From contig CAWDEY010000017.1 of the NCBI GenBank assembly GCA_963801505.1, forward strand, positions 62,001-126,000: a DNA stretch of 64,000 nt, in the 5' to 3' direction. Below the pieces are notes generated by a model. That model was not told where the DNA came from and did no database searches. It saw nothing but the letters and a program-made list of their open reading frames with translations. Each line of letters opens with the position of its first letter. Position 1 is the first letter of the stretch. Below are positions 27,134-35,090 of this stretch, piece after piece. Origin of the DNA: JAOUFP01 sp963801505. Lineage in GTDB: Bacteria; Nitrospirota; Thermodesulfovibrionia; Thermodesulfovibrionales; UBA6898. Both the position numbers and the translations under genes were made by a program.

Positions 27134-28421
27134 ATGCCTGCAAACCGCCTTCCTTCAACAGATGGTTTTTTACCAATAACTCAGCCACTTCCCTGATTAT
27201 CGTGAACCTGATGCCCGATTTGTCCGATATATCCAGTAAAGTGTGTTTTCCGTCCGAGAAATTCAGGACCCAGAGCATCGCAATTTCTTTTGATTTTCCG
27301 CCTTTTTCACCACCTATAGACTTATAGAGTCCTCTTTTGCCCAACTGGGGCTCACACTTCGGATTCTGATTCAGAAAACGGGTATTGTTTTCGAGAACAA
27401 AGAGAACGTCCGAGTATCTTGCCAATGACTCTTCGAGATATGCGGGACGCACCAATTCCAGGTCGTCGGCGGACGTGTGGTACTCAGGATAACAGCCGTG
27501 GGGCGTCCGCATAAGACATCCTACCGGAAGATCAATCCCCGGTGAGCAGTACTGCCGCTCATCATAACCAAAGGGAATAAACTCCTGAATTTCATAAGTC
27601 TGTCCTGATGTCTTGAGAACATGGTTGACTGCCCTGTCGATCTCGGCGTCCCCCCGGCGGCTTTTCTTGTAAGTGAATTTACCCGGATCTCCAAGGCATG
27701 CTGCCACCAGGCCGTGTTTGATCGCCGACAGCTTTTTTTCATTCAGGGAAAGCCAGGTGATGGAGCCGATGGTGCCGGGGATGAAGAGGAAACGGTACGA
27801 ATACCTGCGGGGCAGTTTTGCAACCTGCTTCGCGAGATAGACAGCCAGAACGATGCCGGAAAGGTTATCGTTGCACAAAGACGGATGACAGATATGAGTT
27901 GAAATTAATATTTCCTGTGGTGTATCACCCTTAATGAAATACTCTCCATAAGTTAGATGTCCGCTCTCAAGCGACGCATCAATGACGACTTCGTAGTCGC
28001 CTTCCTGAAGTCCTGCATACTGGCTGTGGCTCATGCAAAAACCCCAGTTCTCCGAGTAATAGGAAGTCCGATAGGGGACCCAATCAGGATGCTCAGGGTC
28101 CGTAAACAGATGTTCCTTCAGCTCCGACAGGGACACTTTCTTCGAAACAGGAGAGCTGTAGCCTAAGACATGTAGATTATTTTTCATGAAATCGATTATC
28201 TTTTCACCAGCTGAATTCTTCACATAGGCATTTCTGATATTCCACTCGTTTGGGACGGTCCAGTCAAAGACTTTTGTCCCGGAGGGGACCTCGTGGACCG
28301 ACAGCGGGATATGCTGCCTGAGGATAGAGAGTGTCTCCCTGACCCCATCTCCCGTTATGCTCCGCGTGACAGGAAAAAGAATTGAGATCAATTCGTACAT
28401 CTCTTTGCCGATGTCCGTCAT
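27126..28421 (-). CDS. DUF4910-type, M28 aminopeptidase-like protein
   Basis: About 431 aa from an ATG whose A is the last base of the rfbC-like gene's stop (TGATG). Metal-binding motifs of the M28-like fold can be seen: STHICHPSLCNDNLSG, the DERQYCSPGID region and EYHTSADD with a late His. An N-terminal DUF2172-type section (VTRSITGDGVRETL and WTVPNEWNI) and a C-terminal winged-helix-like end (LLDISDKSG, LLKEGGL) complete the three-part layout. The family recurs in surface-glycan loci, but its substrate is not established. A peptide- or amide-bond-cleaving role on an aminoacylated sugar is only inference. Confidence 0.85.
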   Translation of the reverse strand: MTDIGKEMYELISILFPVTRSITGDGVRETLSILRQHIPLSVHEVPSGTKVFDWTVPNEWNIRNAYVKNSAGEKIIDFMKNNLHVLGYSSPVSKKVSLSELKEHLFTDPEHPDWVPYRTSYYSENWGFCMSHSQYAGLQEGDYEVVIDASLESGHLTYGEYFIKGDTPQEILISTHICHPSLCNDNLSGIVLAVYLAKQVAKLPRRYSYRFLFIPGTIGSITWLSLNEKKLSAIKHGLVAACLGDPGKFTYKKSRRGDAEIDRAVNHVLKTSGQTYEIQEFIPFGYDERQYCSPGIDLPVGCLMRTPHGCYPEYHTSADDLELVRPAYLEESLARYSDVLFVLENNTRFLNQNPKCEPQLGKRGLYKSIGGEKGGKSKEIAMLWVLNFSDGKHTLLDISDKSGIRFTIIREVAELLVKNHLLKEGGLQAYE

Positions 28422-28951
28422 CAGCAACCGAAATCCGGATAGCTCCGGTCCTTTTCGGAGATGAGGGCGACCTTGTCCGGCCAGATGATCCCGAACGTTG
28501 GATCGTCCCATCTCACACCTCTCGCATAATCAGGCATATAGAACTCCGACATCTGATAAAAAACTTCGGTATTGTCCTGGAGTGTCAGAAAACCATGAAC
28601 TAAGCCTTCCGGGATATAGAGCATCTTCCTGTTTTCAGCCGACAGTTCCATTGATATCCATGACTTAAAGGTATCTGACTCCGGCCTGAGGTCAACAATC
28701 ACATCATAAATTGCCCCTGCCGTGCATCTGACCAATTTAGCTTCTTCGTGGGGAGCAGCCTGATAATGCAGGCCTCTCAAGGTTCCTTTTTTCCTGTTGA
28801 ATGATATATTGCATTGTGCCATATTTGGATTAAGCCCATGCGCTTTAAATTCTTTTTGACACCATGTCCTGGCAAAAAAACCGCGATCATCGCTTAATTG
28901 TTCAGGGTCGATGATAAATGCACCCTTTAACCTTGTTTCCTTAAAGATCAT
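28421..28951 (-). CDS. rfbC: dTDP-4-dehydrorhamnose 3,5-epimerase family protein
   Basis: A 176-aa cupin-fold epimerase: GAFIIDPEQLSDDRGFFARTW, NISFNRKKGTLRGLHYQ with the catalytic His, KLVRCTAGAIYDVIVDLR, and YIPEGLVHGFLTL. The later EVFYQMSEFYMPDYARGVRWDDP region, here YQMSEFY and RWDDP, supplies the usual Tyr. The start at 28951 overlaps the methyltransferase stop by 4 bp (ATGA). No rmlA, rmlB or rmlD is visible here, so the true substrate may be a CDP- or dTDP-linked 4-keto-sugar from the adjacent pathway. Confidence 0.9.
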   Translation of the reverse strand: MIFKETRLKGAFIIDPEQLSDDRGFFARTWCQKEFKAHGLNPNMAQCNISFNRKKGTLRGLHYQAAPHEEAKLVRCTAGAIYDVIVDLRPESDTFKSWISMELSAENRKMLYIPEGLVHGFLTLQDNTEVFYQMSEFYMPDYARGVRWDDPTFGIIWPDKVALISEKDRSYPDFGC

Positions 28952-30189
28952 GCGTATACCTTTACTTCGGGAATAAAGACCACGAATTTCCCTCCCCACT
29001 CTCTGATAAACGACATCTGGTCCATGATCTCCTCTTTCAGGTTCCAGGGAAGGATAACGAGATAATCGGGTTTCCTCTCGCCTATTTTGTCAGGCTGGTA
29101 TATGGGGATATGCGTCCCCGGCAAATAAAGATTCTGTTTATGAGGACTACGGTCGACGGTAAAGTCGATGAAATCAGACCTGATTCCGCAGTAATTGAGA
29201 AGAGTATTCCCCTTTGCCGGTGCTCCGTATGCTGCTATCGATTTTCCTCTCCTCTTTTCCTCAATCAGAAAAGTCAGAATCTCTCTTTTCGTTTCCTTGA
29301 CCTTTTCATTAAATGAATGATAACAGTCCAGGTTCGCAAAGCCAAAGGACGCCTCCTTCTTCCTTAAATCAAAGACCCTTTGTTCGACCGGTCTGGAACT
29401 CTCCCCGGTATGACGTGCATAGATGCGCAGAGAGCCTCCATGCGTGGGGAGTTCATCTACGTCAAAAAGAGTAAGCCCATGACTAGTGAAGACCTTTTCG
29501 ACAGAATGAAGTGATAGATAGGAATAATGTTCATGATAGATAGTATCAAACTGGTTTGAATTCATAAGACGCATCAGGTGGGGAAATTCCATCGTGATTA
29601 TACCGTTGGGTCTCAGAACGATCTTCATCCCCGCCACAAAGTCATTGATGTCCGGCACATGGGCCAGAACGTTATTGCCAAGAAGAAGGTCTGCAAGCTT
29701 TCCCTCATCAGCCAATTTCTGAGCAGTCTCTGTTCCGAAGAATTTGACGAGAGTTGGAATACCTGCCTCCAGGGCAGCCTTCGCCACATTTTTTGCAGGT
29801 TCAATGCCCAAAACAGGTATGTCCTTCTCCTTAAAGTACTGGAGGAGATATCCGTCGTTACTGGCAATTTCGACAACCTGGCTCCCGGAATTAAAGCCGA
29901 AACGATCAATCATGAGATTTGTATAAGCCTTCGCATGTTTCAGCCACGAATCAGAATAGGAAGAAAAGTAAGCGTAATCGCTGAAAATCTCCTCAGGTGA
30001 CTGAACCTCTGGTAACTGAACGAGATAGCATGCGTCGCAAACATAAACGCAGAGTGGATAGTGAGGTTCCATCTTTTGGAGCTGTTCCGACTTTAGATAG
30101 GAATTTGCCAGTGGCGATACTCCCAGATCCACGAAGACGTGATTTAACGGAGATTTACAAAAACGGCATGCATTTTCAGCGCAAGTCAT
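28948..30189 (-). CDS. NDP-hexose C-methyltransferase (class I SAM-dependent)
   Basis: A 413-aa three-domain sugar C-methyltransferase. The N-terminal zinc-binding domain has CRFCKSPL and CDACYLVQLPE. The central SAM-binding domain has VVEIASNDGYLLQYF and VLGIEPAKNVAKAA. The C-terminal Rossmann-like domain has IAAYGAPAKGNTLLNYC. The layout is that of TylC3/NovU/EvaC-type enzymes, which methylate carbon 3 or 5 of a 4-keto-hexose. It therefore points to a branched-chain deoxysugar. The GGGGAGG Shine-Dalgarno is strong, and the epimerase ends 3 bp upstream. Confidence 0.92.
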   Translation of the reverse strand: MTCAENACRFCKSPLNHVFVDLGVSPLANSYLKSEQLQKMEPHYPLCVYVCDACYLVQLPEVQSPEEIFSDYAYFSSYSDSWLKHAKAYTNLMIDRFGFNSGSQVVEIASNDGYLLQYFKEKDIPVLGIEPAKNVAKAALEAGIPTLVKFFGTETAQKLADEGKLADLLLGNNVLAHVPDINDFVAGMKIVLRPNGIITMEFPHLMRLMNSNQFDTIYHEHYSYLSLHSVEKVFTSHGLTLFDVDELPTHGGSLRIYARHTGESSRPVEQRVFDLRKKEASFGFANLDCYHSFNEKVKETKREILTFLIEEKRRGKSIAAYGAPAKGNTLLNYCGIRSDFIDFTVDRSPHKQNLYLPGTHIPIYQPDKIGERKPDYLVILPWNLKEEIMDQMSFIREWGGKFVVFIPEVKVYA

Positions 30190-30192
30190 CTC

Positions 30193-31254
30193 TCAGCCTC
30201 CCCTGTATTTATTGTTCCAATCCAGTTTTTCGGTAAGAAGGTTCCTGTTTCTCAGGTGTGTCAGGACCTTCAGTCTCATGAACCTGGAATTGCGAAAATC
30301 CTCATCACCGAATTTCATGGCTTCAAGCCCTTCTTTAAGCCCCCTGATCGTAGTAATCAGGTCAACCTGCGGCTGGTAATCAGGGGCCAGTCTTCTGAAG
30401 AGGTCAAAATTTACCCTGTAGGACCTCTTGTCAGGCTGCGCATCTTTGTTGATCGAGATCTCCAAATCAGGAATGACCTCTGATACGGCACGGGCCAGGT
30501 CCTTCACCTGATAGTTCCATTCGTCACTGCCCACATTGACCGCTACAAAAGGTCCCCCATTGACTGCATCCCTCGCTATCGCCCAATCTATCGCTCGTGC
30601 CATGTCATTTGTGTTAATTAATGGTCTCCAGGGAGTCCCATCGCTGAGAATCGTTATCTTCTTCGACGTGACTGCTCCTGCCACAAAATCGTTTAAAACG
30701 AGGTCGAGCCGCAACCGCTCGCTCATGCCGCATGCAGTGGAGAATCTAAGGCTCGTCACCTTGAACCTTTCATCCGCCAGGGACTCCAGGTCTCTCTCGG
30801 TATATACCTTTGACTTCGCATACGCGGTGAGTGGATTCAGTGGAGAAGTCTCATTCCTGGGACTGTCGTCAGCGGACCCGTACATGCTGCAGCTTGATGC
30901 AAAAACAAAGCTGCTGACTCCCTTTTCCCTGGCTTTTTTTGCAAGTTCGATACTCGCCCGGTGATTGATGTCGAAGGTAATTTCTTCAAAGGTATTGCCC
31001 ATAGGATCATTCGAAATTCCAGCGAGGTGCACAATAGCATCAACTCCCTCCAACAATTCCACAGGGATCTTTCTGATATCTGCAAAATACTGCTGATCAA
31101 CCCTGCATTCGGGAAGAATATCTGAATTAGTGAGACAATTTGCGAAATACCCTATGTCCAGACCTACAATCTTTGAGGCGGGATACGATGACCTCAACCT
31201 TTCAACAACACACGGTCCGATGTACCCCATATTCCCGGTAATCAAGATCTTCAT
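30193..31254 (-). CDS. NAD-dependent epimerase/dehydratase
   Basis: A 353-aa extended SDR starting at an ATG with GGGAG upstream. MKILITGNMGYIGPCVVE is the NAD site, AIVHLAGISNDPMGN follows, the catalytic FASSCSMYG and YAKSK (YxxxK) are present, and LRFSTACGMSERLRLDLVLNDFV, here LRFSTACG, closes the active site. NIGSDEWNYQV-type NVGSDEWNYQVKDLA binds the nucleotide sugar. It may epimerise or reduce the 4-keto sugar made from CDP-glucose. It sits between the FAD oxidoreductase and the C-methyltransferase. Confidence 0.9.
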   Translation of the reverse strand: MKILITGNMGYIGPCVVERLRSSYPASKIVGLDIGYFANCLTNSDILPECRVDQQYFADIRKIPVELLEGVDAIVHLAGISNDPMGNTFEEITFDINHRASIELAKKAREKGVSSFVFASSCSMYGSADDSPRNETSPLNPLTAYAKSKVYTERDLESLADERFKVTSLRFSTACGMSERLRLDLVLNDFVAGAVTSKKITILSDGTPWRPLINTNDMARAIDWAIARDAVNGGPFVAVNVGSDEWNYQVKDLARAVSEVIPDLEISINKDAQPDKRSYRVNFDLFRRLAPDYQPQVDLITTIRGLKEGLEAMKFGDEDFRNSRFMRLKVLTHLRNRNLLTEKLDWNNKYRGG

Positions 31255-31314
31255 GATTTTCTCCCTAAAATATGTTTTGGTATTGTCGTACTCACTCAAT
31301 AAAGAATAGTATCT

Positions 31315-32421
31315 TCAGTTTGGGATAACAGAGTTAAGCATGTTTTTTACATATAAGGCGATAGCGGGGGCTGCCGTAAGTCCGGGGGACTCAATACCAA
31401 CTAGGTTGATAAAACCCGGCAAATCCTCGCTGATAACAAAATCCCGAAACCCTTCGCCGGGCCCCTGGAGTTTCGGTCTTATGCCGGACATGTCCGGGAC
31501 AATGTCCTCTCTGCGGATAAATGGGAGAAACTTCACTGCAGCTTCATAAAACTGCTTACCCTTATCCGCGTTTACCTGGTAATCCTCTACTCTGTCGATG
31601 TAGGTTGCGTCAGGACCCAGCTTTATCCGCCCAGTCAAGTCAAGGGTCAAATGTACGCCCAATCCAATATGGTCTTTCTCGGGGACAGGGTAAACGAGTC
31701 TGCTGACAATTCCATTTTTGACGTTGCTGACACTGAAGTAATCCCCTTTACAATAGTGATGTTGATAATCTTTTCCGGACATCTTCGCAATCTTATCAGA
31801 CTGTAGACCTGCGGCGTTGATTACTTTTTCTGTGACAAATTCGAAGTGCTCACCTTCCTGATTCACCGTATCCACTCTGTATCCACTCCCGAGCGGCTCG
31901 ATCCCGACAACCTCTGTCCCGTAAACGATTTCTGCTCCTTCCGTGCGGGCACTGCGAAGGTAATAATCCATAAGGGCATGAGCACTCAGGATGCCAGTGT
32001 CAGGAGAGAGAAGCCCTCCTACTGCCGTGATATTCGGCTCCATTTCCCTGATTTGACTTTTAGAAACCATTGATACCGAGGATGCTCCGTTTCGTAGCGC
32101 GTTTTCCATGAGCTGTGAAATCTCCTGCATCTCATTTTCTGACGTAGCGATAATGAGTTTCCCGATTTTCTTAAAAGGTATTTGATTTCCCATGCAGGTT
32201 TCATACAGACGTTGTCTGCCTTCCAAACAAAACCTGGCCTTTAATGAGTTGGAAGGATAATATATGCCGGCATGGATCACTTCACTATTACGGGAACTTA
32301 TGCCCCTTCCGTGGAAAACATTTCTCTCCAGGATAAAGACGTTTAGCCTACTGTCAGCCAGTTCTGAAGCAATCGCCAGACCGATGACCCCAGCTCCAAT
32401 AATTGTTATATCAGCATCCAT
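31315..32421 (-). CDS. FAD-dependent oxidoreductase (DAO/LhgO-like)
   Basis: A 368-aa protein with the N-terminal FAD motif ITIIGAGVIGLAIASELAD and an adjacent RNSEVIHAGIYYP. The segments KVINAAGLQSDKIA and GIESPGLTAAPAIA close the FAD domain, as in L-2-hydroxyglutarate oxidase and other DAO-family enzymes. Substrate unknown. Such genes are occasionally found in surface-sugar loci, where they may oxidise a hydroxyacid. It lies 80 bp after rfbF and 60 bp before the epimerase. Confidence 0.88.
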   Translation of the reverse strand: MDADITIIGAGVIGLAIASELADSRLNVFILERNVFHGRGISSRNSEVIHAGIYYPSNSLKARFCLEGRQRLYETCMGNQIPFKKIGKLIIATSENEMQEISQLMENALRNGASSVSMVSKSQIREMEPNITAVGGLLSPDTGILSAHALMDYYLRSARTEGAEIVYGTEVVGIEPLGSGYRVDTVNQEGEHFEFVTEKVINAAGLQSDKIAKMSGKDYQHHYCKGDYFSVSNVKNGIVSRLVYPVPEKDHIGLGVHLTLDLTGRIKLGPDATYIDRVEDYQVNADKGKQFYEAAVKFLPFIRREDIVPDMSGIRPKLQGPGEGFRDFVISEDLPGFINLVGIESPGLTAAPAIALYVKNMLNSVIPN

Positions 32422-32500
32422 ATAGTGATCCCAAAGGACATCTTCATACCTTTTTTGATGGTAATGGTTTGAAATAGTTTGAATAAGAGACTTTTTTTTG

Positions 32501-33271
32501 TTACCATATTTTCCAGGATGCTTGTCCTGAGTTCCACATCTCCTCCAGAGTATTTTTTTCCTTTAACGTATCCATGCATGACCAAAAGCCATAATGACGA
32601 TAGCCCATCAACTCACCGTCGCGGGAAAGACGTTCTATCGGGCCTCGTTCCCATATTGTTTCATCTTTCTCAATATAGTCGATCACTTTTGAATTAAGCA
32701 CAAAGTATCCGCCATTTATCCACCCTTCGGCTGCCTCAGGTTTTTCATAAAAATCAGTTATTTGGTCACCTTCAAAGCTGATTCTGCCAAAACGAGAGGG
32801 AGAACGAACAGTCGTAACGGTTGCAAGCTTGCCATGTGATTTGTGAAATTCATACAAGGTATTGATATTTATATCAGCAACACCGTCACCGTAGGTAAAC
32901 ATAAAGTCTTCGTCTTCGTCTAACCAGCTCTTGAGCCTTTTGAGACGTCCTCCAGTCTGTGTATGCAATCCTGTATCGATAATGTGGGCCTTCCAATTGG
33001 GCTGCTTGCCTTCATGAATGGTCGTTTTCCCTGTAGTCAAATCAACAGTTATATCATTGTTAATGGCATAAAAATTCAGAAAGTACTCCTTGATCACCTC
33101 GGCTTTGTACCCGGCAGCAATGATGAACTCGTTTATTCCGTGAGCGGAGTATATATTCATGATGTGCCAGAGAATAGGCTTGCCTCCGATTTCCACCATT
33201 GGCTTGGGACGTATGGTAGTTTCTTCTGCTAATCTGGTGCCGAGCCCCCCAGCTAAAATAACAGTCTTCAT
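32501..33271 (-). CDS. rfbF: Glucose-1-phosphate cytidylyltransferase
   Basis: A 256-aa nucleotidyltransferase: MKTVILAGGLGTRLAEET, the activated-sugar-site RPKPMVEIGGKPILWH, TGLHTQTGGRLKRL, and FMFTYGDGVADININ with the metal-binding Asp. WINGGYFVLNSKVIDYI and the C-terminal YRHYGFWSCMDTLKEK are typical of RfbF/DdhA, which makes CDP-glucose. Shine-Dalgarno AGGTGA. It is the first gene after a 478-bp spacer holding a sigma-54-type promoter. The usual partner, CDP-glucose 4,6-dehydratase, is not in the window. Confidence 0.93.
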   Translation of the reverse strand: MKTVILAGGLGTRLAEETTIRPKPMVEIGGKPILWHIMNIYSAHGINEFIIAAGYKAEVIKEYFLNFYAINNDITVDLTTGKTTIHEGKQPNWKAHIIDTGLHTQTGGRLKRLKSWLDEDEDFMFTYGDGVADININTLYEFHKSHGKLATVTTVRSPSRFGRISFEGDQITDFYEKPEAAEGWINGGYFVLNSKVIDYIEKDETIWERGPIERLSRDGELMGYRHYGFWSCMDTLKEKNTLEEMWNSGQASWKIW

Positions 33272-33542
33272 GAGATCACCTCTTTACTTTTCTTAGTTCA
33301 CTTCTGTCAGATAAAACATCGCCGCTTCTTTAAACATATTTGTCGCAATAATTAGCGGCAGACAATATGTATTTCCCCTCAATATTGTCCTGGAGCCATT
33401 TCCTCCATGGAATAAAAATGGCTTTCTCGTGCTTCCATGAAATCTTTCGAAACGTTTGCAGAGATCTCAATTTAAAGGCGCGCTCCGCCATTTGAGTTAC
33501 ATTGTAGCAATCAACAGGGGAGAGTATTCCCGGCTAATATTC

Positions 33543-33558
33543 AGCAAATGCTATGCCA
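33543..33558 (-). promoter_or_regulatory. Candidate sigma-54 (-24/-12) promoter for the rfbF operon
   Basis: On the minus strand the sequence TGGCATAGCATTTGCT matches the TGGCAC-N5-TTGCT consensus with one mismatch and exact spacing between the GG and GC elements. It lies 272 bp upstream of rfbF, in a 478-bp spacer (33272-33749) in which I see no gene. A start near 33531 would leave a roughly 260-nt leader. A sigma-54 activator gene is immediately upstream and another is at 46-47 kb. Confidence 0.55.
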
Positions 33559-33749
33559 GAATCTTCACGGCGCAAATGAGGCACTTCCAATAAAATATGT
33601 ATCCATTCGACACGCTATTGACATTTTTTTTGTTACCAATGGACACATTTTTTATGAAACAAGAGAGCAATAAATTGAACATTTCTTTTGCATTTTTGCC
33701 TGGCTTTATATGACACGCGGTAAATCATCTCCAGGAGAACGGAGACTGC

Positions 33750-35090
33750 TCAGATTTGACATTCTCTCAGGCGTTTATACATCGCCTTCCTCGATATACC
33801 GAGTAGCCTGGAGGCCTTGGACTTATTTCCCTTGCATGCCTGCAGTGCATTCTTCAGTGCCTCCATCTCCATTTCTTTGAAGGTCTTCAGTACATTAGGA
33901 TTGCTTTGTATACTTATGCCGGAAAGTACTTCTTCCGGTAGTTCCTTGAGAGTAATTTTATCTCCTGCCGCAAGAATCACTGCTCTTTCAACAATATTTC
34001 TGAGTTGCCTCACATTTCCAGGCCAGGAATACTGCTCGAAGGTTTTTATCACTTCTTCCGATATGCTCAGGGACTTCTTCTCCTTTGCACAGAATTCATT
34101 CATAAAGGAAGAAAACAATAAAGTGATATCATCTTTTCTCTCCCTAAGGGGAGGCACTGATATTTCTATCTGGTTTATCCGGTAAAACAGATCTTCCCTG
34201 AAATTGCCATTCCTGACTTCTTTCCTTAAATCGCGTTTTGTGGCGGATATGAGCTGAAAATCGGCTTTGACATTGTCGCCGCTTTCAAGGGACTGAAGTT
34301 CTTTATCCCGGATGACCCTGAAGAGTTTTGCCTGCAGTGAGAGTTCCAGATCACCTATCTCCTCGAGGAATAACGTGCCGCTTGAGGCCTCTTCAAACTT
34401 CCCCGTCCTCTTTGAGAATGCGCCGGGGAAGACCCCTCTCTCGCAGCCGAAGAGTTCCGACTCTATGAGCTCCTTTGGCAGGGCGGAACAGTTAAAGGCG
34501 ATGAACGGCCCACCTGTTTCCCCACAGCAATTGATTGTTCTTGCTATAAGCTCTTTGCCTGTCCCTGTCTCCCCGCAGACCAGGACCGTTTTGTCTGAGT
34601 CCTTGACCGCTTCAATGAGATCAAATATTTTGAGCATTACGGCTGAATTGCCGATAAGGCGATAACGTGTATCCGCACCTGCAAGCATGTTCTTCAGCGA
34701 CTCGAGTTCCAACTTCATCAGCCGCTGCTCCACGGCTCTGTCCAGGACCCCTTTAAGGCAGAGGTAGTCAGGAGGTCTTTTAAAGTAACAGAAAGCACCG
34801 CTTGGCATGTGCGATGGAGCCTGTTCAGCAAGTCTGCAGGCAGACAGGAGGATAACCGGGACAGAGGGATGGCTCTCTGCTACATATTCATATAAATACC
34901 GGCCGTCACTGCATTGCATCTCTACCCCGGCGATGATTGCAGAGATATTATCTCTCCGGATCAGGTCGATAGCGGTTTCCACATCTGCAGAATCGTAGAC
35001 ATCATATCCATCTTCGGACAGGGTATCGGAGAATTCCCTGGCGAAACCAGGTTCGTTATCCACAATTAAAACTTTTTGTCTGGCTATCAT
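33750..35090 (-). CDS. NtrC-family sigma-54 response-regulator homolog, degenerate
   Basis: A 446-aa protein with receiver (1-120), AAA+ (145-375) and Fis-type HTH (KASRLLGISRKAMYKRL). Several residues are not those of a working activator. The receiver's phospho-acceptor Asp is Gly55 (AIIAGVEM), and its conserved Lys is Arg105 (YFKRPPD). The sigma-54-contacting GAFTGA loop is GVFPGA (219-224). The Walker B Asp is Glu243 (LFLEEIG). Walker A (GETGTGKE) and the arginine-finger segment (NFREDLFYRI) are kept. It overlaps the dehydratase stop by 4 bp (ATGA), so it is part of the polysaccharide operon. It may act as a phosphorylation-independent DNA-binding regulator. Confidence 0.85.
   Translation of the reverse strand: MIARQKVLIVDNEPGFAREFSDTLSEDGYDVYDSADVETAIDLIRRDNISAIIAGVEMQCSDGRYLYEYVAESHPSVPVILLSACRLAEQAPSHMPSGAFCYFKRPPDYLCLKGVLDRAVEQRLMKLELESLKNMLAGADTRYRLIGNSAVMLKIFDLIEAVKDSDKTVLVCGETGTGKELIARTINCCGETGGPFIAFNCSALPKELIESELFGCERGVFPGAFSKRTGKFEEASSGTLFLEEIGDLELSLQAKLFRVIRDKELQSLESGDNVKADFQLISATKRDLRKEVRNGNFREDLFYRINQIEISVPPLRERKDDITLLFSSFMNEFCAKEKKSLSISEEVIKTFEQYSWPGNVRQLRNIVERAVILAAGDKITLKELPEEVLSGISIQSNPNVLKTFKEMEMEALKNALQACKGNKSKASRLLGISRKAMYKRLRECQI

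Noticed and set aside
33272..33749. CRISPR array, tRNA or riboswitch in the large spacers
   Set aside because: No regularly spaced short repeats, no cloverleaf and no known riboswitch core seen in this spacer or in those at 51.6-52.2 and 60.6-61.3 kb.
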